Source: Clostridiales bacterium UBA1701 (GTDB lineage Bacteria; Bacillota; Clostridia; Oscillospirales; Oscillospiraceae). Taken from it: a stretch of 64,000 bases of DNA. The translations under genes were made by a program, and so were the position numbers. Of this stretch, positions 49,850 through 59,448 are shown one piece after another. Below the pieces are notes generated by a model. That model searched no databases, was not told the origin of the DNA, and saw only the letters and a program-made list of their open reading frames with translations. Location: contig DCJL01000025.1 in assembly GCA_002320035.1 (NCBI GenBank), positions 66,318-130,317 of the forward strand. Direction: 5' to 3'. Numbering within the stretch: position 1 is the stretch's first letter; every line of letters begins with the position of its first letter.

Positions 49850-51829
49850 ATGGAAGAAAATAAAAATCAGCTTTTTAAGCTGTGTTCGGACTATAAGCCT
49901 ACCGGCGACCAGCCCGGGGCGATTGATGCGCTCACTTTGGGGATTGAAAACGGAATAGACGAGCAGGTGCTCCTGGGCGTCACCGGCTCCGGCAAGACCT
50001 TTACCATGGCGAACGTTATCGCCCGTCTGAACCGGCCCACCCTCGTGCTGGCCCACAACAAAACGCTGGCGGCCCAGCTTTGCAGCGAGTTCCGGGAGTT
50101 TTTCCCTGAAAACGCGGTGGAGTATTTTGTCTCCTATTACGACTATTACCAGCCCGAGGCCTATATACCTCATACTGACACCTTCATTGAAAAGGACTGC
50201 TCAATTAACGACGAGATTGAGCGCCTGCGCCACAGCGCCACGTCGAGCCTTTTTGAGCGGCGGGATGTAATCGTGGTAGCCTCCGTCTCCTGTATCTACG
50301 GCCTTGGCGACCCCATCGACTATGCCAACATGGTGATCTCCCTGCGTCCGGGCCAGACCAGAAGCTTTGATGCGCTTCTGAGAAAGCTCATTGAGATACG
50401 CTACGAAAGAAACGATATTGCCTTCGAACGCAATATGTTCCGCGTCCGGGGGGACACGGTAGAGATCTTCCCGGCCTACTCCAATGATAAAGCCATCAGG
50501 GTGGAGTTCTTTGGAGACGAGATTGACCGAATAAGCGAGATAAACGTTGTCACCGGCGCCGCCACCAGATATTTGAATCATGCTGCTATCTATCCCGCCA
50601 GCCATTATGTGACCACCAAGGAAAAAATGGCGGCCGCCATTGACCGGATCCGGGCCGAGTGCGACCAGCGGGTGAAATATTTCCAGGACGCGGGCAAGCT
50701 CATTGAGGCCCAGCGCATAAAACAGCGCACGGACTATGATATCGAGATGATGCAGGAACTGGGATACTGCACGGGTATCGAAAATTATTCCCGGGTCATT
50801 TCCGACAGGACGCCGGGCAGCCCGCCCATGACACTGCTGGACTATTTTCCCAAAGATTTCCTGCTTTTTGTGGATGAAAGCCATGTGACTCTGCCGCAGG
50901 TGCGGGCGATGTACCGCGGAGACAGGGCCAGAAAAGAGTCCCTGGTGGAGTTTGGCTTCCGCCTGCCCTCAGCCTATGACAACAGGCCGCTGAAGTTTGA
51001 GGAGTTCAGTTCCCGCATCCATCAGCGGGTGTATGTCTCCGCTACCCCCGGGGACTATGAGCGGGAGCGGGCCGGCCAGGTGGTGGAGCAGATCATCAGG
51101 CCCACAGGGCTGCTGGATCCGGAAATCTTTGTACGCCCCATTGAGGGCCAGATTGACGATCTTATCGGCGAAATAAACCGTAAAACGTCTATGGGTCAGC
51201 GTACGCTGGTGACCACGCTTACGAAAAAGATGGCGGAAGATCTGTCGGACTATTTTACGAATTCCGGCATCCGCTGCCGTTATATGCACCATGATATCGG
51301 CACCATTGAGCGCATGGAAATTATCCGGGATCTGCGTCTTGGAGAGTATGACGTTCTGGTGGGCATCAACCTTCTCCGCGAGGGCCTTGACATTCCCGAA
51401 GTGGGCCTGGTCGCGATTCTGGACGCGGACAAGGAAGGGTTCCTCCGCAGCGAGACCAGCCTTATCCAGACCGTGGGCCGGGCTGCCAGAAATGCAGACA
51501 GCATGGTTATAATGTATGCCGACAGAATTACCCCTTCCATGCGCGCCTGCATGGACGAGACGGCCCGCCGGCGGGAAAAACAGCAGGCCTATAACCGGGC
51601 GCATGGAATCGTGCCCCAGACCATCGTAAAGAATGTGCGAGAGCTGATAGAGATATCTACGGACACCGCGGTTGTCAACCGGGCAAACGGCGTTAAGATG
51701 ACCGAGCGGGAGCGTCGGGAGCTTATCGCGCAGCTTGAGGATAAGATGAAGAAAGCCGCAAAGATGCTGGAATACGAGATTGCTGCCCAGCTCAGAGACG
51801 AGATTATCCGGCTGCGCGGGGAAAAGTGA
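49850..51829 (+). CDS. uvrB: Excinuclease ABC subunit B
   Basis: Damage-verifying helicase-like subunit of nucleotide excision repair. Walker A GVTGSGKT (43-50), the beta-hairpin region [21 protein letters not shown], helicase motifs ([35 protein letters not shown]) and the C-terminal UVR motif ([22 protein letters not shown]). 659 residues, full length. Start ATG 49850 behind GGAGAAGTGAT. uvrA and uvrC are not here; polA follows 9 bases later, giving a repair-synthesis pair. Confidence 0.98.
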   Translation: MEENKNQLFKLCSDYKPTGDQPGAIDALTLGIENGIDEQVLLGVTGSGKTFTMANVIARLNRPTLVLAHNKTLAAQLCSEFREFFPENAVEYFVSYYDYYQPEAYIPHTDTFIEKDCSINDEIERLRHSATSSLFERRDVIVVASVSCIYGLGDPIDYANMVISLRPGQTRSFDALLRKLIEIRYERNDIAFERNMFRVRGDTVEIFPAYSNDKAIRVEFFGDEIDRISEINVVTGAATRYLNHAAIYPASHYVTTKEKMAAAIDRIRAECDQRVKYFQDAGKLIEAQRIKQRTDYDIEMMQELGYCTGIENYSRVISDRTPGSPPMTLLDYFPKDFLLFVDESHVTLPQVRAMYRGDRARKESLVEFGFRLPSAYDNRPLKFEEFSSRIHQRVYVSATPGDYERERAGQVVEQIIRPTGLLDPEIFVRPIEGQIDDLIGEINRKTSMGQRTLVTTLTKKMAEDLSDYFTNSGIRCRYMHHDIGTIERMEIIRDLRLGEYDVLVGINLLREGLDIPEVGLVAILDADKEGFLRSETSLIQTVGRAARNADSMVIMYADRITPSMRACMDETARRREKQQAYNRAHGIVPQTIVKNVRELIEISTDTAVVNRANGVKMTERERRELIAQLEDKMKKAAKMLEYEIAAQLRDEIIRLRGEK

Positions 51830-51838
51830 GGAAATCGA

Positions 51839-54385
51839 ATGAAACTGATGATACTGGACGGCAACAGCATAGTCAACCGGGCCTTTTACGGCGTGCGCAT
51901 GCTCAACGCCCCGGACGGGACGCCCAGCAATGCCGTTTACGGCTTCACGGCCATATTGCAGCGGCTTTTGGAGGAGCAGAAGCCAGAGGCTGTGTGCGTG
52001 GCTTTTGACCTGAAAGCCCCGACCTTCCGCCACCTGGAATACGATGCCTATAAAGCTCAGCGCAAGCCCATGCCCGAGGAACTGGCGGTGCAGATACCCA
52101 TTTTAAAGAAACTGCTGGACGCCATGGGCATCCGCCGCTACGAGCTGGAGGGCTATGAGGCGGACGATATTCTGGGCACTGCTGCCGCTGTCTGCCAGCG
52201 GGAAGGCTGGGACTGCGCCATTGTCACCGGGGATAAAGACAGTCTGCAGCTTATAAGCGCCGGCACCACGGTCTGCAACGTAAAAACCCGCATGGGCCAG
52301 ACCGAGACCATAAACTATACTCCGGCGCTTTTCCGGGAGGAATACGGCTTTGAACCTGAACGGATGGTTGACCTGAAGGCGCTCATGGGGGACAGCTCCG
52401 ACAATATTCCCGGCGTCCCCGGCGTGGGTGAAAAGACGGCGCTGGACCTTATACGGCGATACGGGACAATTGACAATATCTATGCCGGATTGGACAGTCT
52501 CGACATAAAGGCCGGGGTGCGCAAAAAACTCAAAGAAGGGGAGGAGAGCGCTAGAAAATCTTATTGGCTCGCTACCATAGCCAGAGATATCCCCATTCAT
52601 TTTGTCCCCGAGGAGAATCTCTGGAACAGGGACTACCAACCCTCGCTGTATCCGCTGATGAAGCGCCTGGGCTTTAACAAATTTATAGAAAAATGGGGCC
52701 TTGAGCCGGACTCCGCTCCGGCCGGAGGAGCGCCGGCGGGCATGGAGAGGATCGACGCGCCCGACGCGGGGCTTCTTCGCCGGGCGATAGAAAAAGCGGA
52801 GCGGGTCGCTGTCTTACCGGTTGAGGGGCTGGACAGCCTTGAAATCTGCGATGGTGAGCGGGTCTATACCGCCGCCTGGAACAGCCTTGGAGAGGAATAT
52901 AACCCGCTGCTGCGGCTGCTCTTTGGGCCGAAAACAAAGAAAATCGGTCAGAATGTAAAAGACCTTATCGGCCTGCTTTTGAAAGAAGGCCTGCCTGCAG
53001 AGGGCTTTATATTTGACACAGCCCTTGCCGGATACCTGTTGGACGCTACCGGCAGCGATTATTCTCCGCAGCGTCTTTCCGCCCGCTGGCTTGGCGGGGA
53101 GCAGAGCGGCGCCGAGGCTCTTTATCATCTTTGCGGTGTTCTGGACGGGAAACTGAAAGAGCTCAAAATGGACGAACTCTATTATTCCATCGAACTGCCC
53201 CTCTGCCGGGTGCTTGCGGATATGGAACAGGCAGGCTTTTTTGTGGATAGGAAAGCCCTCTATGAATTCGGCGAAAGCCTGAACGGGGATATTGCCCGGC
53301 TTCAGGAAGCGATTTGGGGGCATGCGGGGCATGAATTCAATATCAATTCCCCAAAACAATTGGGAGAGGTGCTTTTTGACCAGCTGATGCTTCCCTCGGG
53401 CAAGAAAACCAAAACCGGCTGGAGCACCAATGCCGACGTGCTGGAAAAGCTGCGGGGAAAGCATCCGATTATTGAGCAGGTGCTGGAATTCCGCATGCTT
53501 GCAAAGCTGAAGTCCACCTATGCCGACGGGCTTCTGAAGGTGATTTCTCCCGACGGACGAATCCACACCAGCTTCCAGATGACCGTCACCGCCACAGGCC
53601 GCCTTTCGTCAACGGAGCCGAACCTCCAGAATATTCCTGTTCGCCGTGCGCTTGGAGCGCAGATCCGGAAAATGTTTGTGGCCGCCCCCGGCATGACGCT
53701 GGTGGATGCGGATTACAGCCAGATCGAGCTGCGCCTGCTGGCCCACATCTCCGGGGATGAAACCATGCGTGAGGCCTTTTTGAGCGGAGAAGATTTCCAC
53801 AGCGTCACGGCCTCAAAGGTTTTCAACGTGCCGCTGAGCGAGGTTACGCCCACTTTGCGCAGCCGGGCCAAGGCTGTGAACTTCGGCATTGTCTACGGCA
53901 TTTCTGCCTTTTCCCTGGCACAGGATATCGGCGTCTGGCCCAGCGAGGCCAAGACATATATGGACGCATATATGGAAAAATACCACGGCGTGCGGGACTA
54001 TATGAAAAATATTGTTGTGCAGGCCCGGGAGGACGGCTATGTATCCACGCTTTTTGGCCGCCGCCGGGAGCTTCCGGAGCTGAAAAGCTCCAATTTCAAC
54101 ATGCGCTCCTTTGGGGAGAGGGTGGCACTGAACATGCCTATTCAGGGCACAGCGGCGGATATTATCAAGCTGGCCATGGTAAACGTTCAAAAGCGTCTTT
54201 CGGCGGAGGGAATGAAGTCCCGGCTGATTCTGCAGGTGCATGACGAGCTGATTGTGGAGTGCCCCGAAGGAGAGGCGGATAAGGCGGCGGAGATCCTCCG
54301 GCAGGAGATGGAAAACGCCGTAAGCCTTGCCGTGCCGCTGACGGTTGATGTGCACGCTGGGCACAGTTGGGCGGAGGCGCATTAA
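51839..54385 (+). CDS. polA: DNA polymerase I
   Basis: 848 residues. N-terminal 5'-3' exonuclease (about 1-290; YEADDILG, ITGDKDSLQL, GDSSDNIPGVPGVGEKTA), a degenerate 3'-5' exonuclease region without the usual DxE ligands, and the polymerase with motif A DYSQIELRLLAH, motif B RSRAKAVNFGIVYG and motif C VHDELIVE. Fills gaps after excision repair and removes RNA primers. GAGGAAAT precedes the ATG. Stop overlaps the rimI start. Confidence 0.98.
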   Translation: MKLMILDGNSIVNRAFYGVRMLNAPDGTPSNAVYGFTAILQRLLEEQKPEAVCVAFDLKAPTFRHLEYDAYKAQRKPMPEELAVQIPILKKLLDAMGIRRYELEGYEADDILGTAAAVCQREGWDCAIVTGDKDSLQLISAGTTVCNVKTRMGQTETINYTPALFREEYGFEPERMVDLKALMGDSSDNIPGVPGVGEKTALDLIRRYGTIDNIYAGLDSLDIKAGVRKKLKEGEESARKSYWLATIARDIPIHFVPEENLWNRDYQPSLYPLMKRLGFNKFIEKWGLEPDSAPAGGAPAGMERIDAPDAGLLRRAIEKAERVAVLPVEGLDSLEICDGERVYTAAWNSLGEEYNPLLRLLFGPKTKKIGQNVKDLIGLLLKEGLPAEGFIFDTALAGYLLDATGSDYSPQRLSARWLGGEQSGAEALYHLCGVLDGKLKELKMDELYYSIELPLCRVLADMEQAGFFVDRKALYEFGESLNGDIARLQEAIWGHAGHEFNINSPKQLGEVLFDQLMLPSGKKTKTGWSTNADVLEKLRGKHPIIEQVLEFRMLAKLKSTYADGLLKVISPDGRIHTSFQMTVTATGRLSSTEPNLQNIPVRRALGAQIRKMFVAAPGMTLVDADYSQIELRLLAHISGDETMREAFLSGEDFHSVTASKVFNVPLSEVTPTLRSRAKAVNFGIVYGISAFSLAQDIGVWPSEAKTYMDAYMEKYHGVRDYMKNIVVQAREDGYVSTLFGRRRELPELKSSNFNMRSFGERVALNMPIQGTAADIIKLAMVNVQKRLSAEGMKSRLILQVHDELIVECPEGEADKAAEILRQEMENAVSLAVPLTVDVHAGHSWAEAH

Positions 54386-54825
54386 TGGAGGAGATAATAA
54401 ACGCGCAGCGCCGGCATATTGAGGCGCTTGAAGCGCTGGAACAGCGCTGCTTCTCCCTGCCTTGGACCAGGCGGCAGCTGGAAAGCCAGCTTCCGGACGG
54501 GGGGCATGAATTTCTTGTTGCCGAAAGCGGCGGAGAGCTTCTGGGCTATGTGGGCATGATGTGCGTTCTGGACGAGGGATATATTTCCAATGTGGCTGTG
54601 GCCCCGGAACACAGGAGAAGAGGGATCGCCGCCGGGCTCATTGAGGCATTGCTGGTAAAAGCCCGGGAGCGGGAGCTGTCTTTCGTCACGCTGGAAGTGC
54701 GCGAGAGCAATACTCCCGCCATAGCGCTCTATGAAAAATACGGCTTTGCGCAGGTGGGACAGAGAAAGAACTACTATGATTTACCAAGAGAAAATGCTAT
54801 ACTGATGACGAAATTCTTGAAATGA
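54385..54825 (+). CDS. rimI: Ribosomal-protein-alanine N-acetyltransferase RimI
   Basis: GNAT enzyme acetylating the N-terminal Ala of ribosomal protein S18 (and sometimes other proteins). Motif A ISNVAVAPEHRRRGIAAGLIEALL (about 59-82), LEVRESNTPAIALYEKYGF and the C-terminal NYY block match RimI. 146 residues. ATG 54385 shares a base with the polA stop and has GGAGG 8 bases upstream. The rimI-tsaD neighbourhood is common in bacteria. Confidence 0.92.
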   Translation: MEEIINAQRRHIEALEALEQRCFSLPWTRRQLESQLPDGGHEFLVAESGGELLGYVGMMCVLDEGYISNVAVAPEHRRRGIAAGLIEALLVKARERELSFVTLEVRESNTPAIALYEKYGFAQVGQRKNYYDLPRENAILMTKFLK

Positions 54826-54837
54826 GGCGCAGATAAA

Positions 54838-55839
54838 TTGAAGATACTGGCATTTGAATCAACCTGTGACGAGACCGCCGCTGCGATCGTAGAGGACGGA
54901 CGAAAAATACTTACCGACCAGATTTTTTCTCAGGCGGATCTGCATGCGGTCTATGGAGGCGTTGTGCCGGAGATTGCATCCCGCTGTCATGTTGAGTCCA
55001 TTTCCATTCTGGCGCAAAAAGCCATTGACGCGGCAGGGATCAGCCGGAGCGAGCTGGACGCAGTGGCCGTGTCTTACGCGCCCGGGCTCATCGGCGCTGT
55101 GCTTGTGGGCGTCAACTTTGCCAAGGCCTGCGCCCTGGCTCTGAATCTGCCCCTTATACCCGTGCACCATATCCGGGGGCATATCGCCGCCAATTATCTG
55201 GCATATCCTGAGCTGGAGCCGCCTTTCCTCTGCCTTGCCATATCCGGCGGAAACACCATTCTTGTGGATGTGAGGGGTTATACGGATATGAAAATAATCG
55301 GCGCCACCCGGGACGATGCGGCGGGGGAGTGCTTTGACAAGACCGCCCGCGTTCTTGGTCTGCCTTATCCGGGGGGAAAGCCCATAGATATGCTGGCCCA
55401 GGGCGGGGACGACACGAAATATCAATTTCCCATTGCTCATGTGGACGGCAGTCCCTATGATATGAGCTTTTCCGGGCTGAAAACAGCGGTTATCAATCTT
55501 GCCCATAATGCGGAGCAAAAGGGCGAGGAGCTGGATCGGGCCGGCCTTGCCGCTTCCTTTACAAAGGCGGTCAGCGACAGCCTTGTACCCCGGACTGTGG
55601 CTGCTGCGAGAGCACTGGGATATGGCAGGATGGTCGTTGCGGGCGGCGTTGCCGCCAATTCCCGCATACGGACTGATTTTCAAAAGGCCGCAGAGAAAGA
55701 GGGCTTTCAGCTGTTTATCCCACCGCTGAAGCTCTGCGGCGACAACGGGGCAATGATAGGTGCTCAGGCTTATTATGAATATCTGGCTGGAAATTTGGCC
55801 GGGAGCGACCTGAACGCCTATGCGACCATGGAAATCTGA
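54838..55839 (+). CDS. tsaD: tRNA threonylcarbamoyltransferase TsaD
   Basis: Transfers the threonylcarbamoyl group to A37 of ANN-decoding tRNAs (t6A). ASKHA fold with the metal-binding His111 and His115 in HHIRGHIAANY, FESTCDETAAAI at the start, SGGNTILV and GGVAANSRIR. 333 residues. Begins at TTG with GAGGCG upstream. TsaC activity for the same pathway is encoded in the fusion at 33 kb; tsaB and tsaE, which often sit beside rimI-tsaD, are absent from this window. Confidence 0.97.
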   Translation: MKILAFESTCDETAAAIVEDGRKILTDQIFSQADLHAVYGGVVPEIASRCHVESISILAQKAIDAAGISRSELDAVAVSYAPGLIGAVLVGVNFAKACALALNLPLIPVHHIRGHIAANYLAYPELEPPFLCLAISGGNTILVDVRGYTDMKIIGATRDDAAGECFDKTARVLGLPYPGGKPIDMLAQGGDDTKYQFPIAHVDGSPYDMSFSGLKTAVINLAHNAEQKGEELDRAGLAASFTKAVSDSLVPRTVAAARALGYGRMVVAGGVAANSRIRTDFQKAAEKEGFQLFIPPLKLCGDNGAMIGAQAYYEYLAGNLAGSDLNAYATMEI

Positions 55840-55865
55840 GATTATTTGGATAAGAGGTTGAGTAA

Positions 55866-56552
55866 ATGGGTGTTCATGACGGACACAGAGACAGACTGCG
55901 GGCCCGTTTTTTGGAATACGGCCTTGACAATTTCAACGACCTGAACGCGCTGGAGCTGTTGCTGTTCTATGCCATACCCAGGCGCGATACCAACGAGATC
56001 GCCCATGCGCTGCTGGAATGTTTCGGTTCTCTCGAAGGGGTCTTTTATGCCTCCGAAAGAGAGCTGCTCCAGGTACCGGGGATAGGTACCAATGCCGCAG
56101 CCCTCATCCGCCTCGTTCCCCAGCTCATGAAAAAAAGCGCCCTGTCGCGCCCGGACCGCAGGGAAGTCATTATGAACTCCTCGGATGCGGGGCGGTACTT
56201 TGTCCCCCGCTTTATGTATGAGCAGGACGAGGTCGTATACCTTCTGTGCCTGGACGGGCAGAAGCGGGTCATTAAGTGCGCTGAGATGGGCAGAGGAGTG
56301 GTCAACTGCGTTGAGACCAGTATAAGGCGCATAGTGGAAACCGCGCTCAAATACAAGTCCTCCTCCGTCATTCTGGCGCATAATCACCCGGACGGGCTGG
56401 CGCTGCCATCAAGTGAGGATGATATGGTCACAAAGCAGGTCAGTACTGCGCTGGCTCTTGTGGGCGTTTCACTGGAGGATCACATCATCGTAGCTGGGGA
56501 CGATTTTGTGTCCTTTGCGGACTCTGGTATCATGCGCCTGTACAGATACTGA
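55866..56552 (+). CDS. radC: RadC family JAMM/MPN domain protein
   Basis: 228 residues: N-terminal helix-hairpin-helix part (LNALELLLFYAIPRRDTNEIA, VPGIGTNAAALI) and a C-terminal JAB1/MPN metalloprotease-like domain with the zinc motif HNHPDGLALPSSED (about 178-191) and upstream Glu. The old name DNA repair protein RadC is not supported by direct biochemistry; a peptidase or nuclease role is possible. AAGAGG lies close before the ATG. Followed by an AT-rich gap. Confidence 0.93.
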   Translation: MGVHDGHRDRLRARFLEYGLDNFNDLNALELLLFYAIPRRDTNEIAHALLECFGSLEGVFYASERELLQVPGIGTNAAALIRLVPQLMKKSALSRPDRREVIMNSSDAGRYFVPRFMYEQDEVVYLLCLDGQKRVIKCAEMGRGVVNCVETSIRRIVETALKYKSSSVILAHNHPDGLALPSSEDDMVTKQVSTALALVGVSLEDHIIVAGDDFVSFADSGIMRLYRY

Positions 56553-56669
56553 AATACATACATTATGTAAATCTGATTTTGTTTTCAATTCGTAACTATA
56601 TCTTGTTTGCGGTTTCGCGCTTTTTCGCCATGAAATCCTGAAAGCCTTGCAAAATCAACAAATATCGGC

Positions 56670-56699
56670 TGTTGAAAAAGCTGTTGGAAATGTTGATAA
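56670..56699 (-). promoter_or_regulatory. Cluster of three DnaA-box-like nonamers
   Basis: Read on the minus strand: TTATCAACA (56699-56691), TTTCCAACA (56690-56682, directly adjacent) and TTTTCAACA (56678-56670). They are close variants of the DnaA box TTATCCACA, all in one orientation inside the AT-rich island. Confidence 0.4.
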
Positions 56700-56890
56700 C
56701 TATTTGCTTAATAATTATTTGTGTAAGTTATGTTACTTTTTAGGACTTCGGAGATTTACATATATTTCAAGAAAATATTACCGGAATATGAATATTTTCG
56801 CCAGTAAAACAGGCTTATTCAACGAGCTAAATTGAAGAATTATTTCTGCTTGTTACAGCATTATACAAATAGTTATTTACCACTTTTTTA

Positions 56891-56919
56891 TTGACTATTT
56901 TCTGAAAATGTGCTAGACT
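56891..56919 (+). promoter_or_regulatory. Promoter of tRNA-Thr with embedded CodY-like palindrome
   Basis: TTGACT (56891-56896), 17-base spacer, TAGACT (56914-56919), 27 bases before the tRNA. The span 56896-56910 matches 13 of 15 bases of the published CodY motif AATTTTCWGAAAATT. Confidence 0.65.
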
Positions 56920-56945
56920 ACGCATCGTTGACTTCCATAAAGCAC

Positions 56946-57021
56946 GCTGGTATAGCTCAGTCGGTAGAGCAGCTGATTCGTAATCAGCAGGTCGTGTGTT
57001 CGAGTCACATTACCAGCTCCA
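56946..57021 (+). tRNA. tRNA-Thr (anticodon CGT)
   Basis: 76 bases with encoded CCA. Acceptor arms GCTGGTA (56946-56952) and TACCAGC (57011-57017), D-loop AGCTCAGTCGGTAGAGC, anticodon stem GCTGA/TCAGC with loop TTCGTAA giving anticodon CGT (reads ACG), and T-arm with TTCGAGT. Own promoter and terminator; single gene. Confidence 0.97.
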
Positions 57022-57025
57022 CTGC

Positions 57026-57077
57026 AAAATCCCTAAAAACGCTGTATTTTCAGTGCTTTTAGGGATTTTTATTTTTT
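57026..57077 (+). terminator. Terminator of tRNA-Thr
   Basis: AAAATCCCTAAAA pairs with TTTTAGGGATTTT, with an inner CGCTG/CAGTG pairing, followed by a long T-rich tract. Confidence 0.9.
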
Positions 57078-57312
57078 AATTCCTTTTGCGGCTTATACAT
57101 TTCAGGAGCAAAAATAGGCATAATTAAGCGCCTTTGCCGTGGAAAATTTTTAGGCTAAAAACTTCATGGGCAGACAGCACACCACGAAAACGGGCAAAGT
57201 CATGCGCATGAAGTATCCTGCCTTTTATTGGAATAAACAGGCGGCGTAAATCTTGTGCTGCGGATATTGCTTTTCAGATTTTTTCAGCGTGCTTGGCCCG
57301 CCGCAGGCGAAT
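57078..57312. other. Non-coding gap before thiN
   Basis: About 235 bases of mixed composition between the tRNA terminator and the convergent thiN stop. A 27-residue frame at 57166-57249 has no ribosome binding site. I see no RNA gene, repeat or terminator for thiN here. Confidence 0.6.
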
Positions 57313-57930
57313 CTATAATTTTGACTGAACGATAAAAAGTATGCCTTTTTCAAACTCGATTTCCGCCTCATCGTCTTTCCAGGCGTTGCTGACACCGATG
57401 GGAAAGGCGTTCGTGATCAGGGCTTTATCCAGGGGGTATTTGACGCCGCGGATGGACAGTCCCACACAGTGGTCGGTGATGGAAAAGAGGGAGAGGGACC
57501 AGCCTTCTTTTTTGGGAAGCCGCCGCACGCCGGGGGTCATGGTGGAGATGAACGTCCGGCTGTCGGATATTTCGGCCTCAAGCCCATGCTCTGCCGCGAA
57601 CACGGCGGACTGGAGGTTTGCCAGGAGATGATCCAGCCTGCCGCCCAGGGCGCAGCGTAAGTCAACAGATTTAAAACCATGATCCACCGCATATCTGACG
57701 GCGATCATGGTGTCCGTGTCGTCCTTCTCGACGCGGTAGCGGTCTACGGGAATTCCATCAGCAAAGCCGCCGGAGTAGGAGTCGAAGTCGCCCACCACAA
57801 GGTCGGGAGTCAGGCCGCAGCGCAGGGCGTATTCATAGCCCCGGTCACAGGCGATGATGAAGGTGCCGGAGGGCACATCGTTAATGGGGCAGAACTCTCC
57901 GCCTGAAATTATAAGGCATTTTTCACGCAT
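57313..57930 (-). CDS. thiN: Thiamine diphosphokinase
   Basis: Converts thiamine and ATP to thiamine diphosphate. Family pattern: CLIISGGEF at the start, ACDRGYEYALRCGLTPDLVVGDFDS (about 30-53), EKDDTDTMIAVRYA and GALGGRLDHLLANLQ-like block (here CALGGRLDHLLANL). 205 residues from ATG 57930; TTG 57939 is an alternative, better spaced from GGAGG. Lies just downstream of the MATE gene on the same strand. No TPP riboswitch-like structure was recognised upstream. Confidence 0.93.
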   Translation of the reverse strand: MREKCLIISGGEFCPINDVPSGTFIIACDRGYEYALRCGLTPDLVVGDFDSYSGGFADGIPVDRYRVEKDDTDTMIAVRYAVDHGFKSVDLRCALGGRLDHLLANLQSAVFAAEHGLEAEISDSRTFISTMTPGVRRLPKKEGWSLSLFSITDHCVGLSIRGVKYPLDKALITNAFPIGVSNAWKDDEAEIEFEKGILFIVQSKL

Positions 57931-57965
57931 CGCGCACAAGACCTTTCCTCCGCCTGTCCGGCGGT

Positions 57966-59375
57966 TTATGTGCCCTCTCCCGGTTTTTTCATACCGCGGA
58001 GGGCTTTTCTAAACTGGAAGAAGAACAAAACGGCGGTAAAGCTGACGGCCAGAATATCTGCGATTGGCTCGGCCATATATACCCCCATCGTCTTATCAGC
58101 CGCAAGATGAGGCATGATAAAGATAAGGGGCAGCAGCAAAATAAATTTTCTCATAACGGCGACGATAATAGAAGCCTTGGCGTTTCCGATGGAGATAAAA
58201 GTCATCTGGCAGGCCATCTGAATACCAAAAAGGAGCATGCCCGCAAAGTACACCCGCAGAGCCTTTGAGGCAAAAGGGAGAAGATCTGCATCAGAGGTAA
58301 AGATGCCCACAAAAACCTGGGGGAAAAGCATGACGAATATCCAGAGAATTACCGTGAAAGAGAGGCTGACGGCCAGAAGCAAAAAATAGGTTTTCTTTAC
58401 CCGCGCCCTGTTTCCAGCGCCGAAATTATAGCTTGTAATAGGCTGCGCCCCCTGCGCAAGCCCCTGAACCGGAAGCATGGCAAGCTGGGTGACGCTGGTG
58501 AGGATCGTCATGGCGCCGACGGCCACATCGCCGCCGTAGCGAAGCAGTGAGGAGTTGAAGCAGACGGAGATAACGCTCTCACTGGACTGCATTATAAAGG
58601 GCGCAAGCCCCAAAGAGATGCAGGGGAGAATGATACCCGGACGAAGGCGGAGGTTTTCACGGCGGATACGGAGGCTTGACCTCTTTCCGCTGAGAAAGGA
58701 GAGGACCCAGACGCAGGACACAGCCTGAGACAAAATCGTGGCCAGCGCTGCGCCGCGGACGCCCATGTCAAAGCCGAAAATAAACAGCGGATCCAGCGCA
58801 ATATTCAAAACCGCGCCTATAAGCACAGTCATCATGCTGAATTTTGCAAAGCCCTGGGCAGTTATATAGGCGTTCATGCCAAGGGTGAGCTGGACAAAAA
58901 CCGTGCCGATAGCGTAGATATTCATATAGTCAACGGCATAGCCAATGGTATTTTCGCTGGCGCCGAAGGCAAGCAGGAGCTTTTCATTAAACAAAAGCAA
59001 AACTGCGGTCAGAACAGCGGAAATAACGAGTTGAAGGCTGAAGCAGGCGCCCAGCGTTCTTTCCGCGGCGGGAGTGTCCCCCTGACCCATGAAGATAGAG
59101 GCCCGGGGAGCACCGCCGGAGCTGACAAGGGCGGCAAATGCAGAGACAACAAGAATGATCGGCATACATACGCCCACGCCTGTGAGGGCCAGCTTGCCGT
59201 CAATGGGCATGTGACCGATATATATCCGGTCCACCATGTTGTAAAGCATGTTCACAATCTGGGCGGCAACAGTGGGGATGGCCAGCCTCAGCAGAAGCTT
59301 TCCCACAGGTTCCGTACCGAGAAATTCGTTTCGCTTATCCAAGTATGCATCACATCTTTCAAAGTTATAGCCCAC
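57966..59375 (-). CDS. MATE family efflux transporter
   Basis: 469-residue, twelve-helix drug/metabolite:cation antiporter of the MATE (MepA-like) group. N-terminal LGTEPVGKLLLRLAIPTVAAQIVNMLYNMVDRIYIGH and the repeat-two counterpart QGAQPITSYNFGAGNRARVKK are diagnostic. Start uncertain: GTG 59375 lacks a ribosome binding site, and TTG 59342 (giving MDKRNEFLGTEP) fits the usual family N-terminus. Substrate unknown; located upstream of thiN, so export or import of a thiamine-related compound is possible but unsupported. Confidence 0.92.
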   Translation of the reverse strand: MGYNFERCDAYLDKRNEFLGTEPVGKLLLRLAIPTVAAQIVNMLYNMVDRIYIGHMPIDGKLALTGVGVCMPIILVVSAFAALVSSGGAPRASIFMGQGDTPAAERTLGACFSLQLVISAVLTAVLLLFNEKLLLAFGASENTIGYAVDYMNIYAIGTVFVQLTLGMNAYITAQGFAKFSMMTVLIGAVLNIALDPLFIFGFDMGVRGAALATILSQAVSCVWVLSFLSGKRSSLRIRRENLRLRPGIILPCISLGLAPFIMQSSESVISVCFNSSLLRYGGDVAVGAMTILTSVTQLAMLPVQGLAQGAQPITSYNFGAGNRARVKKTYFLLLAVSLSFTVILWIFVMLFPQVFVGIFTSDADLLPFASKALRVYFAGMLLFGIQMACQMTFISIGNAKASIIVAVMRKFILLLPLIFIMPHLAADKTMGVYMAEPIADILAVSFTAVLFFFQFRKALRGMKKPGEGT

Positions 59376-59448
59376 AAAGGGTCAAATAATAAATATATCA
59401 CTCAATTGTGAACTTTTCTTCCGACTTGCGAGGAAATCTGACAAAAAA

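Larger units (their letters stand above)
56553..56945. other. AT-rich intergenic island before tRNA-Thr
   Basis: About 390 bases that are clearly more AT-rich than the surrounding genes. Contents I can support: three DnaA-box-like nonamers (56670-56699) and the tRNA promoter (56891-56919). A 62-codon frame at 56647-56835 has low-complexity Asn/Tyr/Phe-rich translation, a TTG start without ribosome binding site, and is not called. No gene seen. Confidence 0.7.

Noticed and set aside
56647..56835. 62-residue frame in the AT-rich island
   Set aside because: TTG start without ribosome binding site, low-complexity Asn/Tyr/Phe-rich translation, expected by chance in AT-rich DNA; it overlaps the DnaA-like boxes.
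57166..57249. 27-residue frame after tRNA-Thr
   Set aside because: No ribosome binding site or family resemblance; too short to support.
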